Below, piece after piece: positions 34,157-42,618 of a stretch of 64,000 nt of DNA. The notes beneath the pieces were generated by a model. That model had not been told where the DNA came from, did not search any database, and saw only the letters and a list, made by a program, of their open reading frames with translations. This DNA comes from Candidatus Hermodarchaeum yapensis (GTDB lineage Archaea > Asgardarchaeota > Hermodarchaeia > Hermodarchaeales > Hermodarchaeaceae): NCBI GenBank assembly GCA_016840405.1, contig JAEOSK010000012.1, forward strand, positions 1-64,000, given 5' to 3'. Each line of letters starts with the position of its first letter. The stretch's first letter is position 1. The translations under genes were made by a program, and so were the position numbers.

Positions 34157-35304
34157 AGGGCTTGGAGGCTCTGCTGCACGACCCATGCTCTCTCTTCCTC
34201 AGTGAGTGCGGGGTGAACTGGGAGGGACAACACTTCCTTAGCGGCTTGCTCGGATACCGGCATCGACCCCTCCTTATACTGGAAGAGCCGCCGGTAAATG
34301 GGGGTTAAATGGAGAGGAACCTCATAGTAAATTGCAGCACCGATTTTTGCGGTGTGCAACGTTTTTTGGACGTTATCTCGGTTCCTTGGGGCAAGAATGC
34401 GAATTGTGTACAGATACCAATTATGTGTCGCCCAAGACGCCTCCGTGGGGCGCACAATATTCTTCACATCAGTTAGATGGCTTGTCAGATATTCGGCGTT
34501 CTTTTTTCGTTTCTCTAAAAAGACAGGAAGCCGTTTCATTTGTTCAACGCCAATGGCGGCCTGCAATTCGGGTAACCGATAATTGTGACCCAACTGTACA
34601 TACTCATAGGGGCGAATTTCCCCATGCGTACGAATCTGCTGTAGGGTTTCGGCTAATTCATCATCATTAGTTGTGAGTAATCCCCCTTCGCCCGTGGTTA
34701 TGACCTTACTTGGATACAAACTGAAACAGCCCACATCTCCAATGGTCCCCACATTACGACCCTTATACTTCGAACCGTGTGCTTGTGCTGCATCCTCAAT
34801 TATTCTCACATCATGTTTCTGAGCTAGCTCAACCAGTGGATCCATGTCTGCAGGATGACCATACAAATGAACAGGTAAAATGGCACGAGTTTTGGGTGTG
34901 ATTGCTGCCTCTACTTTAGCAGGGTCTAGGTTGAAATTGTCGGGTGAGATGTCTGCAAAGACTACCTTAGCTCCATTTAGGAGCACCATGTTCGTTGTGG
35001 CAATAAAACTGAAGGGGGGTGCGATGACCTCATCACCCGCCTTTACGTCGAAGGCGAGTAGGGCAGCATGAAGAGCAGCGGTCCCCGAGTTCATTGCGAT
35101 AACGTGTTTGGCACCAACAAACTTCGCAAAGGCTTCTTCGAAGCGACGGACGAACGTACCAGATCCCGACTTGTGAGTTAACATCCCGCTTTCGAGGACT
35201 TCGGTGACCGCTGCTATTTCTTCTGCACCTAGTATGGGGAGGTTGGAAGGAATGAATCGGTTCGGTGGTGAGGTCGGTTTCGGAGGCACTGTCGTAGTCT
35301 CCAT
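34150..35304 (-). CDS. DegT/DnrJ/EryC1/StrS-family aminotransferase
   Basis: A PLP-dependent sugar aminotransferase, 384 residues, transferring an amino group to a nucleotide-linked keto sugar for surface glycans. Visible: NSGTAALHAALLAFDVKAGDEVIAPPFSFIAT (cofactor phosphate loop), ILPVHLYGHPADMDPL, EDAAQAHGSKYKGRNVG (PLP-binding D) and the Schiff-base lysine in FSLYPSKVITTGEGG. The ATG at 35328 lies inside the apparent TATA box, so ATG 35304, 27 bases from its centre, is chosen as a leaderless start. No other sugar-pathway gene adjoins, so substrate is open. Confidence 0.88.
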   Translation of the reverse strand: METTTVPPKPTSPPNRFIPSNLPILGAEEIAAVTEVLESGMLTHKSGSGTFVRRFEEAFAKFVGAKHVIAMNSGTAALHAALLAFDVKAGDEVIAPPFSFIATTNMVLLNGAKVVFADISPDNFNLDPAKVEAAITPKTRAILPVHLYGHPADMDPLVELAQKHDVRIIEDAAQAHGSKYKGRNVGTIGDVGCFSLYPSKVITTGEGGLLTTNDDELAETLQQIRTHGEIRPYEYVQLGHNYRLPELQAAIGVEQMKRLPVFLEKRKKNAEYLTSHLTDVKNIVRPTEASWATHNWYLYTIRILAPRNRDNVQKTLHTAKIGAAIYYEVPLHLTPIYRRLFQYKEGSMPVSEQAAKEVLSLPVHPALTEEERAWVVQQSLQALA

Positions 35305-35325
35305 ATAGTGATGGTGCGGATCCTC

Positions 35326-35337
35326 CATATAAAATTA
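35326..35337 (-). promoter_or_regulatory. TATA box of the aminotransferase gene
   Basis: Minus strand TAATTTTATATG, centred 27 bases before ATG 35304; it decides between the two candidate starts. Confidence 0.45.
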
Positions 35338-35518
35338 ACTGTTATTACCTAAAAATGAGTTAAAATTGGGAGTTGCGAAATTTTCTCGTACTAAATCAAC
35401 GTCAAAAAGAGAATTCAAATCTGAAATAGCACACGCTCTTCACATTTTTGGTAAAAGCTAGAAGCAAGGCTCACCTTGGAAACCATAAGTCTATACAAAT
35501 GCAGAAGGTGGATGGGGA

Positions 35519-35956
35519 TTAGAGGCTGCCAATCACTTGCATGAGGATTTTGTGGTGACGTAATTCGTCTTCGTAGATGTGTTTAAATATCGCTTTAATT
35601 GTCGGTTGCTTCACATTCTTGATTTGCTCTTTGAGAAGCTCGATCATTTGGTTTTCGACTTCGATGTGTTGTTTGAGGTCGCGCTTAGCTACTTCTTTAT
35701 CAATCCAACGCTGTTCGTCGAAATCTTTGAAAGAATATGGTGTTTCTTTGAGTACCCGTTCGACCGTTTGGTACATCTTCAAGTGTTTCGCGGAGTCCAT
35801 TCCTAATTCTTCGATGAGAAGCTTTACAGCTGCATTTGTTAAAGTTTTAGCCGTCTTCTCATAGAGTTCAACTGCCTTTGCTTCAATCTTCATGGCACGA
35901 GTAATCATTTCGAGTAATTCTTTATGCGGTGTTTCAGACATTGTACTCAGACCCAT
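35519..35956 (-). CDS. Ferritin-like (rubrerythrin-fold) protein A
   Basis: A 145-residue four-helix protein with the carboxylate/histidine pattern of diiron ferritin-like proteins: EAKAVELYEKTAK (first E), LGMDSAKHLKMYQ (D/H), HIEVENQMIELLKEQ (E) and EDELRHHKILMQV (ExxH-type). It would bind iron and handle peroxide or store iron. It has a paralogue 65 bases upstream on the same strand and a hemerythrin gene beyond. ATG 35941 is an alternative start; neither has a ribosome site. Confidence 0.75.
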   Translation of the reverse strand: MGLSTMSETPHKELLEMITRAMKIEAKAVELYEKTAKTLTNAAVKLLIEELGMDSAKHLKMYQTVERVLKETPYSFKDFDEQRWIDKEVAKRDLKQHIEVENQMIELLKEQIKNVKQPTIKAIFKHIYEDELRHHKILMQVIGSL

Positions 35957-36021
35957 AATTGTAATGGCACAAAATGGGATTTACTCTAAGAAAAGACTTC
36001 TCCTCTTGGCAATGAACCGGA

Positions 36022-36432
36022 TTAAAACTTCCACACTTCTTCCTTCAGAATCTTGTGATGGCGTTCTTCATCATTGAGGATATGCTGTAAGAGGGTTTTG
36101 ATAAGTTTATCATCAGTTGCTAGAACCTCATCTTTGATAAGCTCGATCATCTTCTTTTCGCGATCTATATGTGTTTTAATCGCTTCCAATCCTTGATTCC
36201 GTTGTTGCCAAGTACTGACGAACGTCTCTCGAGATAGTTCGCCAGATTTTAAAGATTCGAGCATCATCTGAACGATGGCAGCGTGTTTGGTCGAATCTGC
36301 AGCACAGATCTCAAACAATGCTTTAATCCCTACATGATCGATATCCTTCATTTCCTTTCGTAGGGCTCGGGCCGATTCTTTCTCAAGTGTAAGTTGAGTT
36401 TCTAGTAATTTGATTAATCGTTCATTGGCCAT
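36022..36432 (-). CDS. Ferritin-like (rubrerythrin-fold) protein B
   Basis: A 136-residue paralogue of the downstream ferritin-like protein: ETQLTLEKESARALRKEM, CAADSTKHAAIVQMMLESL, HIDREKKMIELIKDE and NDEERHHKILKEEVW hold the helix pattern and metal ligands. Its start is 6 bases after the stop of the hemerythrin-like gene, so the two share a transcript. Together they suggest an oxygen/iron stress unit. Confidence 0.75.
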   Translation of the reverse strand: MANERLIKLLETQLTLEKESARALRKEMKDIDHVGIKALFEICAADSTKHAAIVQMMLESLKSGELSRETFVSTWQQRNQGLEAIKTHIDREKKMIELIKDEVLATDDKLIKTLLQHILNDEERHHKILKEEVWKF

Positions 36433-36438
36433 GATTTT

Positions 36439-36984
36439 TTACTCCTTCATGAGGTTATCAATAATGTCACGGTAATATGAGTGAACGTTAGGACTCACCC
36501 GTGCATCCAATGCCTTAAATTCTTTGGCTAATTTATTCAATTCTTTCTTGGACAACATGTCTGCCGCTGCAGGAAATAGTTCTGTATCTTCCAGCTTGAT
36601 ATGTGGGTCAATTAGTTCAAGATATCCATCTAGACAGCGAATTACTCGTTCTCGGGCTGCACGGTCACCGGTAAACATGGGGCGTGCCCACCGTCGTAAG
36701 TCGGATATGTAGCCAAGGAGATACATGTGTTCTTCAACGAGCTTATCGATAGTAGCATTATACTCCGAAGATACCGACTGTTCAACAATGGCAGGAAACA
36801 GAAGCTGTTCTTCTTTGCCATGGTGAACTATGTCAGCATAGGTGCTCCAAAAATCAACGAGCTTCCAATAACGGCGGGGGCGGATTGGACCACCAGCATT
36901 GATTTCATTGCGAAAGGCTTCGGACGCTGAAACAGCTTTCGCAATTAGTCGGTGCTCCTTAACCAAGTGTTCAAGAGGTTGCAT
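36439..36984 (-). CDS. Hemerythrin-like HHE domain protein
   Basis: A 181-residue diiron four-helix protein that binds oxygen or senses redox state. Ligands visible: EH in LVKEHRLIAKA, HHGKEEQLLFP, EEHMYLLGYI and HIKLEDTELFP, the H...HxxxE...H...HxxxxD set. ATG 36984 is chosen because AGGAGTG stands just upstream; TTG directly before it is less likely. Leads an operon with two ferritin-like proteins. Confidence 0.85.
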   Translation of the reverse strand: MQPLEHLVKEHRLIAKAVSASEAFRNEINAGGPIRPRRYWKLVDFWSTYADIVHHGKEEQLLFPAIVEQSVSSEYNATIDKLVEEHMYLLGYISDLRRWARPMFTGDRAARERVIRCLDGYLELIDPHIKLEDTELFPAAADMLSKKELNKLAKEFKALDARVSPNVHSYYRDIIDNLMKE

Positions 36985-37064
36985 CAAATCACTCCTAACG
37001 AAAGATTATGGTGTCCTCTAAACAAACATCTCGGTTAAAAAAACCTTTGATTTACGGGTTCGTG

Positions 37065-37772
37065 TTAAAGCGTAAGTTTAGTTGGTTCAAATAGATCGGG
37101 TATCACTACTTGGATTCCTGGCACAGCATCTTCTGCAAGTTCTTTGTATTTGTTCATTTGACGCGCATTTCCATGCATTGGCACAACTACTTTTGACCTT
37201 AAATCCAGAGTGAATTCTAAAGCAGTTTCAGGGGTGCAGGAGGGTGAAGGTGTACCAGTCGGAAGAAATGCCAGATCTGCAGGGTGGTTCTTCACGGGCA
37301 CATGACCTGAGTCACCTGCATGGAAGATACTGAACTTATCGTACGCCACATGAAAGAGGGTGATTGGTCGGGGATGTACACCGATAAAAGATGTCACTTT
37401 CACATCATTTACGGTGGTGACAGATTTTGGGTCAGCAAAGGTTAGGTGTGATGATGGGATTCTCTTGACAAGATCTTCGGCGACCTGGGGCTCAGCAATA
37501 ATGTGGGCGGAAGTTTTGTTATGAATTCTTCCCACGTAGGGTGCATGATAGTGATCCCAGTGAGTGTGCGTTAAAAACAGAAGGTCAAGTCTAGGGATAT
37601 TATCAACCACTTCTTTCTCCAAAGTTTTTCCCAAATCGAAGGCCAACGACAACTTTGAAGTCCGTAAAAGAATTCCTGCATACCCAATATACAAGAAAGC
37701 TATGTTCGAACCTTCTAAGGGTAGCTCAAAAAATGCTTGGAGTGCTTCTATTGATGTTTTGTCTTCGACCAT
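37065..37772 (-). CDS. Metallo-beta-lactamase-fold hydrolase
   Basis: A 235-residue enzyme of the small UPF0173-type branch of the metallo-beta-lactamase fold. Metal site: HTHWDH near 69-74, then a histidine in GVHPRPITLFH, AGDSGH (D/H) and PMHGN at the end. It opens with FLYIGYAGILLRTSKLSLAFDLG, the usual sheet. Substrate unknown. It stands 80 bases upstream of the hemerythrin operon on the same strand and may be co-transcribed. Confidence 0.82.
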   Translation of the reverse strand: MVEDKTSIEALQAFFELPLEGSNIAFLYIGYAGILLRTSKLSLAFDLGKTLEKEVVDNIPRLDLLFLTHTHWDHYHAPYVGRIHNKTSAHIIAEPQVAEDLVKRIPSSHLTFADPKSVTTVNDVKVTSFIGVHPRPITLFHVAYDKFSIFHAGDSGHVPVKNHPADLAFLPTGTPSPSCTPETALEFTLDLRSKVVVPMHGNARQMNKYKELAEDAVPGIQVVIPDLFEPTKLTL

Positions 37773-37924
37773 GACAGAGGCCTCTCTTGATAGAGCACAT
37801 CTGAAGGTTAGATAACTAATTTTCCATTGCCATCACTGTCTGCCAAAACGATTTTCATCCTTCCATAAATAATAAGAAATGAATCTGTACAGAGTCTGTT
37901 TTCTTCAGATGAGGTTGTGAGATT

Positions 37925-39652
37925 ATGCGTCAACTTCGCCCTCGCTATATTGTCTTTCTCATTGGCATACTCATGATGGTCAGTGGAATTGGCATGGCAT
38001 ATGGGACTCAAACCAACCTAGGAACAGTGCAAACAACGCAATTTTATCTCATCACCAGTGAAGGTGTCCCCATCCACAGCACCTTACAAGTTCCCAATGC
38101 TGCCACGCCTGCCTCCCCATTACCTGGCGTGATTGTCATCCATGGAGTCATGGGAACCAAAGAATGGATTATGGGCTTTGGTATTGAATTGGCACGACGT
38201 GGCTTTGTCGTCTTGACCATCGATGCAGTTGGTCATGGAAATTCCGGTCCTAGCCTTGGTTCAGGAACAGATCGTGGAGGCATCGTCGCGCTCGAATTCT
38301 TGGATAGTCTCCCCTATGTGAGCACTATTGGCATGGTAGGACACAGCATGGGTTCCGGAATTGCCTCTCAAGCCATGAATGTTTCCTCCGTCCAAGTTGA
38401 TAGTTTTGTAATCGTTGGAGGCGGAGGCTTGGTCAATTCCACCTATCCCAATAACGTACTCATCGTTACGGGTTTGTATGATGAATTGTTCAACATTCCT
38501 GGAATGTTGGATGCCTTAGCCACTCCTTTCAATACCACCGCTCCAGTGATTCCCGGGCAACTCTACGGAAGTTTTGTCACAGGGACAGCACGAAAAGTTG
38601 TGATTCCCCAATCAAATCATCTGTTTGAAATCGTCGACCCCTATGCCATTAGTGAATCTGTCGACTGGCTCTTGAACAGTCTCAAAGGCTCTCCCGACGC
38701 TTATTGGATTCCTGCCCAAAACCAAATCTATCCCATATGGATTCTTGGGGGATTACTTGCCTGCATTGGTGCCATACTTTCAGTGTTAGCTCTTTTTACG
38801 ATTCTCATCCGTTTCGGGCCCTTCCGGCAAATCCAACAATCTCCCAACTCCTCGTATTTCGCTAGCACACCTGTATATCTGGGGCTAGGTCTACTCTATG
38901 GAGTCAGTGGCCTTGTTACACTATTTGCCCTATTACTGGTTGATATCCCCCTCTACTTCACTCAAGGGTTGGGATTATCTGTAGCTTTAGGACTCTTGGC
39001 AGGAGGACTGGTTACCCTCTTAATCCTCCTTGGAATCAAATTCTATCAAATCAAAAAATCCAAGAATCCTCCAACTTGGAACGACTACGGTGGATTCAAT
39101 GGCAAACCCAACCACTTAGTGAAAATAATCGGACTCGGATTTCTACTAGGCTTCATCGGCATAGCTTGGCTATACCTCTGGGTGCTTCCCGTTGACCTCC
39201 TTCTCGCCCTTGACTTCCGAGCATTTCTCCCCTTTCTCAAAGCCGTCTCACCAGTACGAGCTACCTACATCCCTGTCTACTTCTTACTGCTTCTGCCCTT
39301 CGTCTTAATCGAAGCATTATGGATCATGGGGTTGTTAAGAACTGCGCCCAGGGATAGATGGTGTACAACGCAAACCGTTTGGACTGTCAAGGCGATCTTC
39401 ATCAAAATCCTACTCTACGCTTCAATCATAATCATCCAAACCCTAGGAAGCATTGCGATTGGTAGTTCGCTCATCTCTGGGTCCATCGGCTTCCAGCTTA
39501 TCTACCTCTACATGTTCATCCCATTTTTCGCAGTGTCTACTACAGTAATCGCTTGGTCTTACCGGATTAGCAACCGCTTCTACATTGCCGTCGTCTTCAA
39601 TGCATTCCTCTTTGCTTGGCTCATGGCATCCATTCTCCCCATCTACATCTAA
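37925..39652 (+). CDS. Membrane protein with extracytoplasmic alpha/beta-hydrolase domain
   Basis: A 575-residue protein. One N-terminal helix (8-27) anchors an alpha/beta-hydrolase (50-265): oxyanion segment GVIVIHGVMGTKEWI, nucleophile elbow GHSMGSG, acid in TGLYDELF, histidine in QSNHLFEI. The remainder (275-575) contains seven or eight helices. The hydrolase would lie outside the membrane. This is an esterase or acyltransferase-like enzyme on a large membrane base; substrate unknown. ATG 37925, divergent from the metallo-beta-lactamase-fold gene. Confidence 0.75.
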   Translation: MRQLRPRYIVFLIGILMMVSGIGMAYGTQTNLGTVQTTQFYLITSEGVPIHSTLQVPNAATPASPLPGVIVIHGVMGTKEWIMGFGIELARRGFVVLTIDAVGHGNSGPSLGSGTDRGGIVALEFLDSLPYVSTIGMVGHSMGSGIASQAMNVSSVQVDSFVIVGGGGLVNSTYPNNVLIVTGLYDELFNIPGMLDALATPFNTTAPVIPGQLYGSFVTGTARKVVIPQSNHLFEIVDPYAISESVDWLLNSLKGSPDAYWIPAQNQIYPIWILGGLLACIGAILSVLALFTILIRFGPFRQIQQSPNSSYFASTPVYLGLGLLYGVSGLVTLFALLLVDIPLYFTQGLGLSVALGLLAGGLVTLLILLGIKFYQIKKSKNPPTWNDYGGFNGKPNHLVKIIGLGFLLGFIGIAWLYLWVLPVDLLLALDFRAFLPFLKAVSPVRATYIPVYFLLLLPFVLIEALWIMGLLRTAPRDRWCTTQTVWTVKAIFIKILLYASIIIIQTLGSIAIGSSLISGSIGFQLIYLYMFIPFFAVSTTVIAWSYRISNRFYIAVVFNAFLFAWLMASILPIYI

Positions 39653-39733
39653 TCCAAAGGTTACAGGGGTTCTATCGCAAGGTTAAAGCAGAAGGATATC
39701 CCTCATTCACAGTGAAGACTTGGAGATCCAGAT

Positions 39734-41704
39734 ATGTCTGATGATCAGTTCTGGTTGCTAGATGCCGCCTACGACGCTGACAATGGACATGTGCAGCTCA
39801 CCTATCTCCAAACCCCTGCCCAAAAGCTGCACACGGTCCTGGCTGACTTTATTCCCTATTTCTATGCTCTTCCACCAAATCTCGGTGAGTCTGTTAAGCG
39901 AAAGGAATTGATGCAAAACGAGTTCATCGAAGTGGCTCGTATCCCACACACTTCTCGTGCACAAACGGAACGCGAATGGGAACGTGACTTGAGCCCGGAA
40001 TTGAGCTTCATCTATGATCAAAACCTCCGATTTGGAAGTCCCCATAAACAAACAGAGCAGGGACTTCAACTTGATGCCCCAATCCCACCTGACCAACTCC
40101 AAGAATTCAACACTCGGTTTGCTCAAATCGCGGAAGAGGACCCACTGAAATTTGATTTTCTCAAGGAGTTTTTTCGATACGCGATCCAACCAGTTCCCGA
40201 CCTTCCACGGGACCTTCTCGACATCAATGAGAACTTCGATGAATCACGAATCCTGTGGGGCATAATGTTAGCGCGCATCGCCAACATTCATTTCTCCCGT
40301 GCTCTCAAAAGCCGTCGTGTCTCCGACTGGATTCGTTCCATGCTGCATACAACCTATCGCCATCTCGATATTCTCATCCCCAGCCCCGAAGAACTCACAC
40401 TAGGTCATACTCCACATCGCGTTGAAGGCGCGCTCACTATTGCACCCAAACCCGGGACCTATTACAACATGACTGTCGTCGATTTCGAATCCCTGTACCC
40501 CAGCCTCATCGACCGATACAATCTCAGCTACGAAACCATGGATTGTCAACACGACGAATGCAAGACACATAGCGTTCCAGATGAACCTCATTACATTTGC
40601 ACCAATCGCCGAGGAATTTTCAGTGCACTTATCGGGGCGCTGAAAGACTTACGCATTCACTGGTTCAAACCCCTCAGCCGACAAACTGACCTACCCAAAG
40701 CAGAACGGGAGCACGCGACAACCATCTCAGATCTTCTCAAATTACTTCTCGTGAGTAGCGGAGGTGTAACAATACGCATTCGTGGACTAGCCTCCCCTCC
40801 TCTAGCTGAATCCATGATGGCCTATGGACGCTGGGCCTTACGATCTAGCTGGGATTTTGCTATTGAACATGGCATGCGCCCCATTTACGGAGATACTGAC
40901 TCGCTCTTCTTAGACCATCCAACAGCCAAACAAGTGAAATGGCTCATCGCAAAAGTGAAGGACGAACTTAAACTTCGTCTAGCTGTGGATGTCGTATACC
41001 CACTATGTGTATTCAGCTCAGCAAAGAAAGCCTACTTTGGAATACTGCCCGATGGAACACCCGACCCTAAAGGCATCACCCTAGGAAAATCGAACACTCC
41101 ACCACGGTTCCGTCAAATCTTCTTGGAAGTCGCAAAACCCCTCGTCGGAGTGGATTCTCCCAAAAAGCTAGCCAACGCTAGACCTGAAATCGTAGAAATC
41201 CTCCAACACCAAATCGCCGCTCTTCGTCATGGTGAATTTACCGTTGAAGATATGGAGTATAAGGTGAAAGTCTGGAAAGCTGAAAAAAATCTCAAAAGAG
41301 GAAGCGGGCTAGCCCAACCCTACCAAGCCATGCAACAGCTCACCGATAAGGGAATCAAAGTGAAAAAACGCGAAGAAATTGGATTCGTCAAAGTCAAGCC
41401 CTTCCGCTACGGTTCTCGCACCTTTAGTGTCAAACCCACACGCATGGCAACTCGTCACGAAATTGATGTCCCAGACTATATCCGCAAACTTGAGATGGCG
41501 TTCGAACAGGTTCTTGCCCCCCTTCAAATCGAATTTCCCAAGAAACGGTCACAAGGACTTGATTCATTTCTTTCAGAAGCTCAGCACGAACCTTTTACTA
41601 CTGATGAAAGCGAATCAGACTCCTCTGGTCGATGGGATTCAAAGGATCAACAGAAACGACTGCAAGATTTTGTAGAGTCTAATGACTTCGACAATACCGG
41701 TTAG
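39734..41704 (+). CDS. Divergent family-B DNA polymerase without exonuclease
   Basis: A 656-residue protein with only the polymerase part of family B. Motif A DFESLYPS (D250) and motif C YGDTDS (385-390) are intact, and GALTIAPKPGTYYN matches the region before motif A. Motif B, normally K-x3-N-S-x-Y-G, reads KLLLVSSGG (K336): the asparagine is valine and the tyrosine glycine. No 3'-5' exonuclease motifs were found in the shortened N-terminal 230 residues. It ends in an acidic tail. Either a specialised polymerase or one with changed nucleotide selection. ATG 39734 has GGAG 9 bases ahead. Confidence 0.75.
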   Translation: MSDDQFWLLDAAYDADNGHVQLTYLQTPAQKLHTVLADFIPYFYALPPNLGESVKRKELMQNEFIEVARIPHTSRAQTEREWERDLSPELSFIYDQNLRFGSPHKQTEQGLQLDAPIPPDQLQEFNTRFAQIAEEDPLKFDFLKEFFRYAIQPVPDLPRDLLDINENFDESRILWGIMLARIANIHFSRALKSRRVSDWIRSMLHTTYRHLDILIPSPEELTLGHTPHRVEGALTIAPKPGTYYNMTVVDFESLYPSLIDRYNLSYETMDCQHDECKTHSVPDEPHYICTNRRGIFSALIGALKDLRIHWFKPLSRQTDLPKAEREHATTISDLLKLLLVSSGGVTIRIRGLASPPLAESMMAYGRWALRSSWDFAIEHGMRPIYGDTDSLFLDHPTAKQVKWLIAKVKDELKLRLAVDVVYPLCVFSSAKKAYFGILPDGTPDPKGITLGKSNTPPRFRQIFLEVAKPLVGVDSPKKLANARPEIVEILQHQIAALRHGEFTVEDMEYKVKVWKAEKNLKRGSGLAQPYQAMQQLTDKGIKVKKREEIGFVKVKPFRYGSRTFSVKPTRMATRHEIDVPDYIRKLEMAFEQVLAPLQIEFPKKRSQGLDSFLSEAQHEPFTTDESESDSSGRWDSKDQQKRLQDFVESNDFDNTG

Positions 41705-41724
41705 CTCAAACAGGTTTCTAATCA

Positions 41725-41750
41725 TTACGTTTAAACTAGTTTATACGTAA
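41725..41750. promoter_or_regulatory. 26-bp palindromic operator
   Basis: Arms TTACGT (41725-41730) and ACGTAA (41745-41750) flank the perfect 12-base palindrome TAAACTAGTTTA (41732-41743); only the pair 41731/41744 is mismatched. It ends 11 bases before the TATA box of the next gene, the place for a transcription activator. Confidence 0.55.
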
Positions 41751-41761
41751 AAATAGTAAAC

Positions 41762-41770
41762 TTTTATATA
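41762..41770 (+). promoter_or_regulatory. TATA box of a leaderless gene
   Basis: TTTTATATA 23-31 bases before ATG 41793; no ribosome site follows, so the transcript is probably leaderless. Confidence 0.55.
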
Positions 41771-41792
41771 CAACCACCCGTAAACGAAAAGT

Positions 41793-42581
41793 ATGGTGGA
41801 GATTCGTTTTCTTGGCACCGTCGAAACGGTCCTAAAAAATCGTAGACAACTCTTCGCCAACATCCATGACAAACGCAACCTGAAGAACTATTTCATCGAT
41901 TTTCAGGTGGCCATCTTTCTCTTCTCCTTCATTTATGGCGCTTCCATGGGCTTCTTTTCCGGACTTGGAATCCAAGTCTTATACTCTGCGCTGAAAATCC
42001 CTCTCTTACTCTTTCTCACACTGTACATCTGTGTTCCTACGTTTTATGTTCTCGATAGCTTGTCAGGAGGAGCTTTGTCCTTTCGGCAAATGCTCACCAT
42101 CCTCCTTGCTGGATTCACCATCATGGCCACTATTCTTGTTGCATTTCTTCCAGTGACTGCCTTTTTCCTTCTCACAACATCGGACTATTCCTTCATCGTG
42201 CTGCTCACATTAGCGGTCTTTGCCCTTGGAGGCATAGGTGCTGTCATCTATTTCCTTCAAGGATACTTCACAATTTACCGGCTCGAAACCGAAACTGGTC
42301 CCCAAATCACAGATTCCGGAAAGTGTCCCCAATGCGGACGAAAAATCAAGGAAGACCAAGCCTTCTGCCCCTCATGTGGAACCCGAATCATGTATGATGG
42401 CGACAAAGGGTTCCGCGCATCATCGCTTCCCATTCTCATTGGCGTATTCGTTCTAATCTTCGTTGGCACTCAGCTGGCATGGATTCTTAGACCCTATTTC
42501 CATTTCTATCCCTTCTTCATCCGACCCCTAGGAGGGAACTTCTACCTCGCAATGCTAGAACTAATCTTTCCATGGCTGTAA
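41793..42581 (+). CDS. Membrane protein with zinc ribbon between helices
   Basis: A 262-residue protein. Four helices (about 38-60, 65-90, 105-130 and 138-160) precede a short cytoplasmic zinc ribbon CPQCGRKIKEDQAFCPSCGTR (near 186-206), and one or two more helices follow (218-262). The helical part has the look of Yip1-like proteins, but that is a weak resemblance. The ribbon is unusual in lying between membrane helices. Leaderless start at ATG 41793 under a palindrome and TATA, so it is likely tightly controlled. Confidence 0.68.
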   Translation: MVEIRFLGTVETVLKNRRQLFANIHDKRNLKNYFIDFQVAIFLFSFIYGASMGFFSGLGIQVLYSALKIPLLLFLTLYICVPTFYVLDSLSGGALSFRQMLTILLAGFTIMATILVAFLPVTAFFLLTTSDYSFIVLLTLAVFALGGIGAVIYFLQGYFTIYRLETETGPQITDSGKCPQCGRKIKEDQAFCPSCGTRIMYDGDKGFRASSLPILIGVFVLIFVGTQLAWILRPYFHFYPFFIRPLGGNFYLAMLELIFPWL

Positions 42582-42589
42582 TGCAAACA

Positions 42590-42618
42590 GGGATCTAAGA
42601 ATTGTTAGCTGAGTTCCC
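42590..42618. terminator. Weak nested hairpin at convergent ends
   Basis: GGGA (42590-42593) with TCCC (42615-42618) and, inside, CTAA (42595-42598) with TTAG (42605-42608). The inner right arm contains the FAH-family stop codon at 42605-42607. Short stems; listed because it repeats the layout seen at other convergent ends. Confidence 0.25.
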
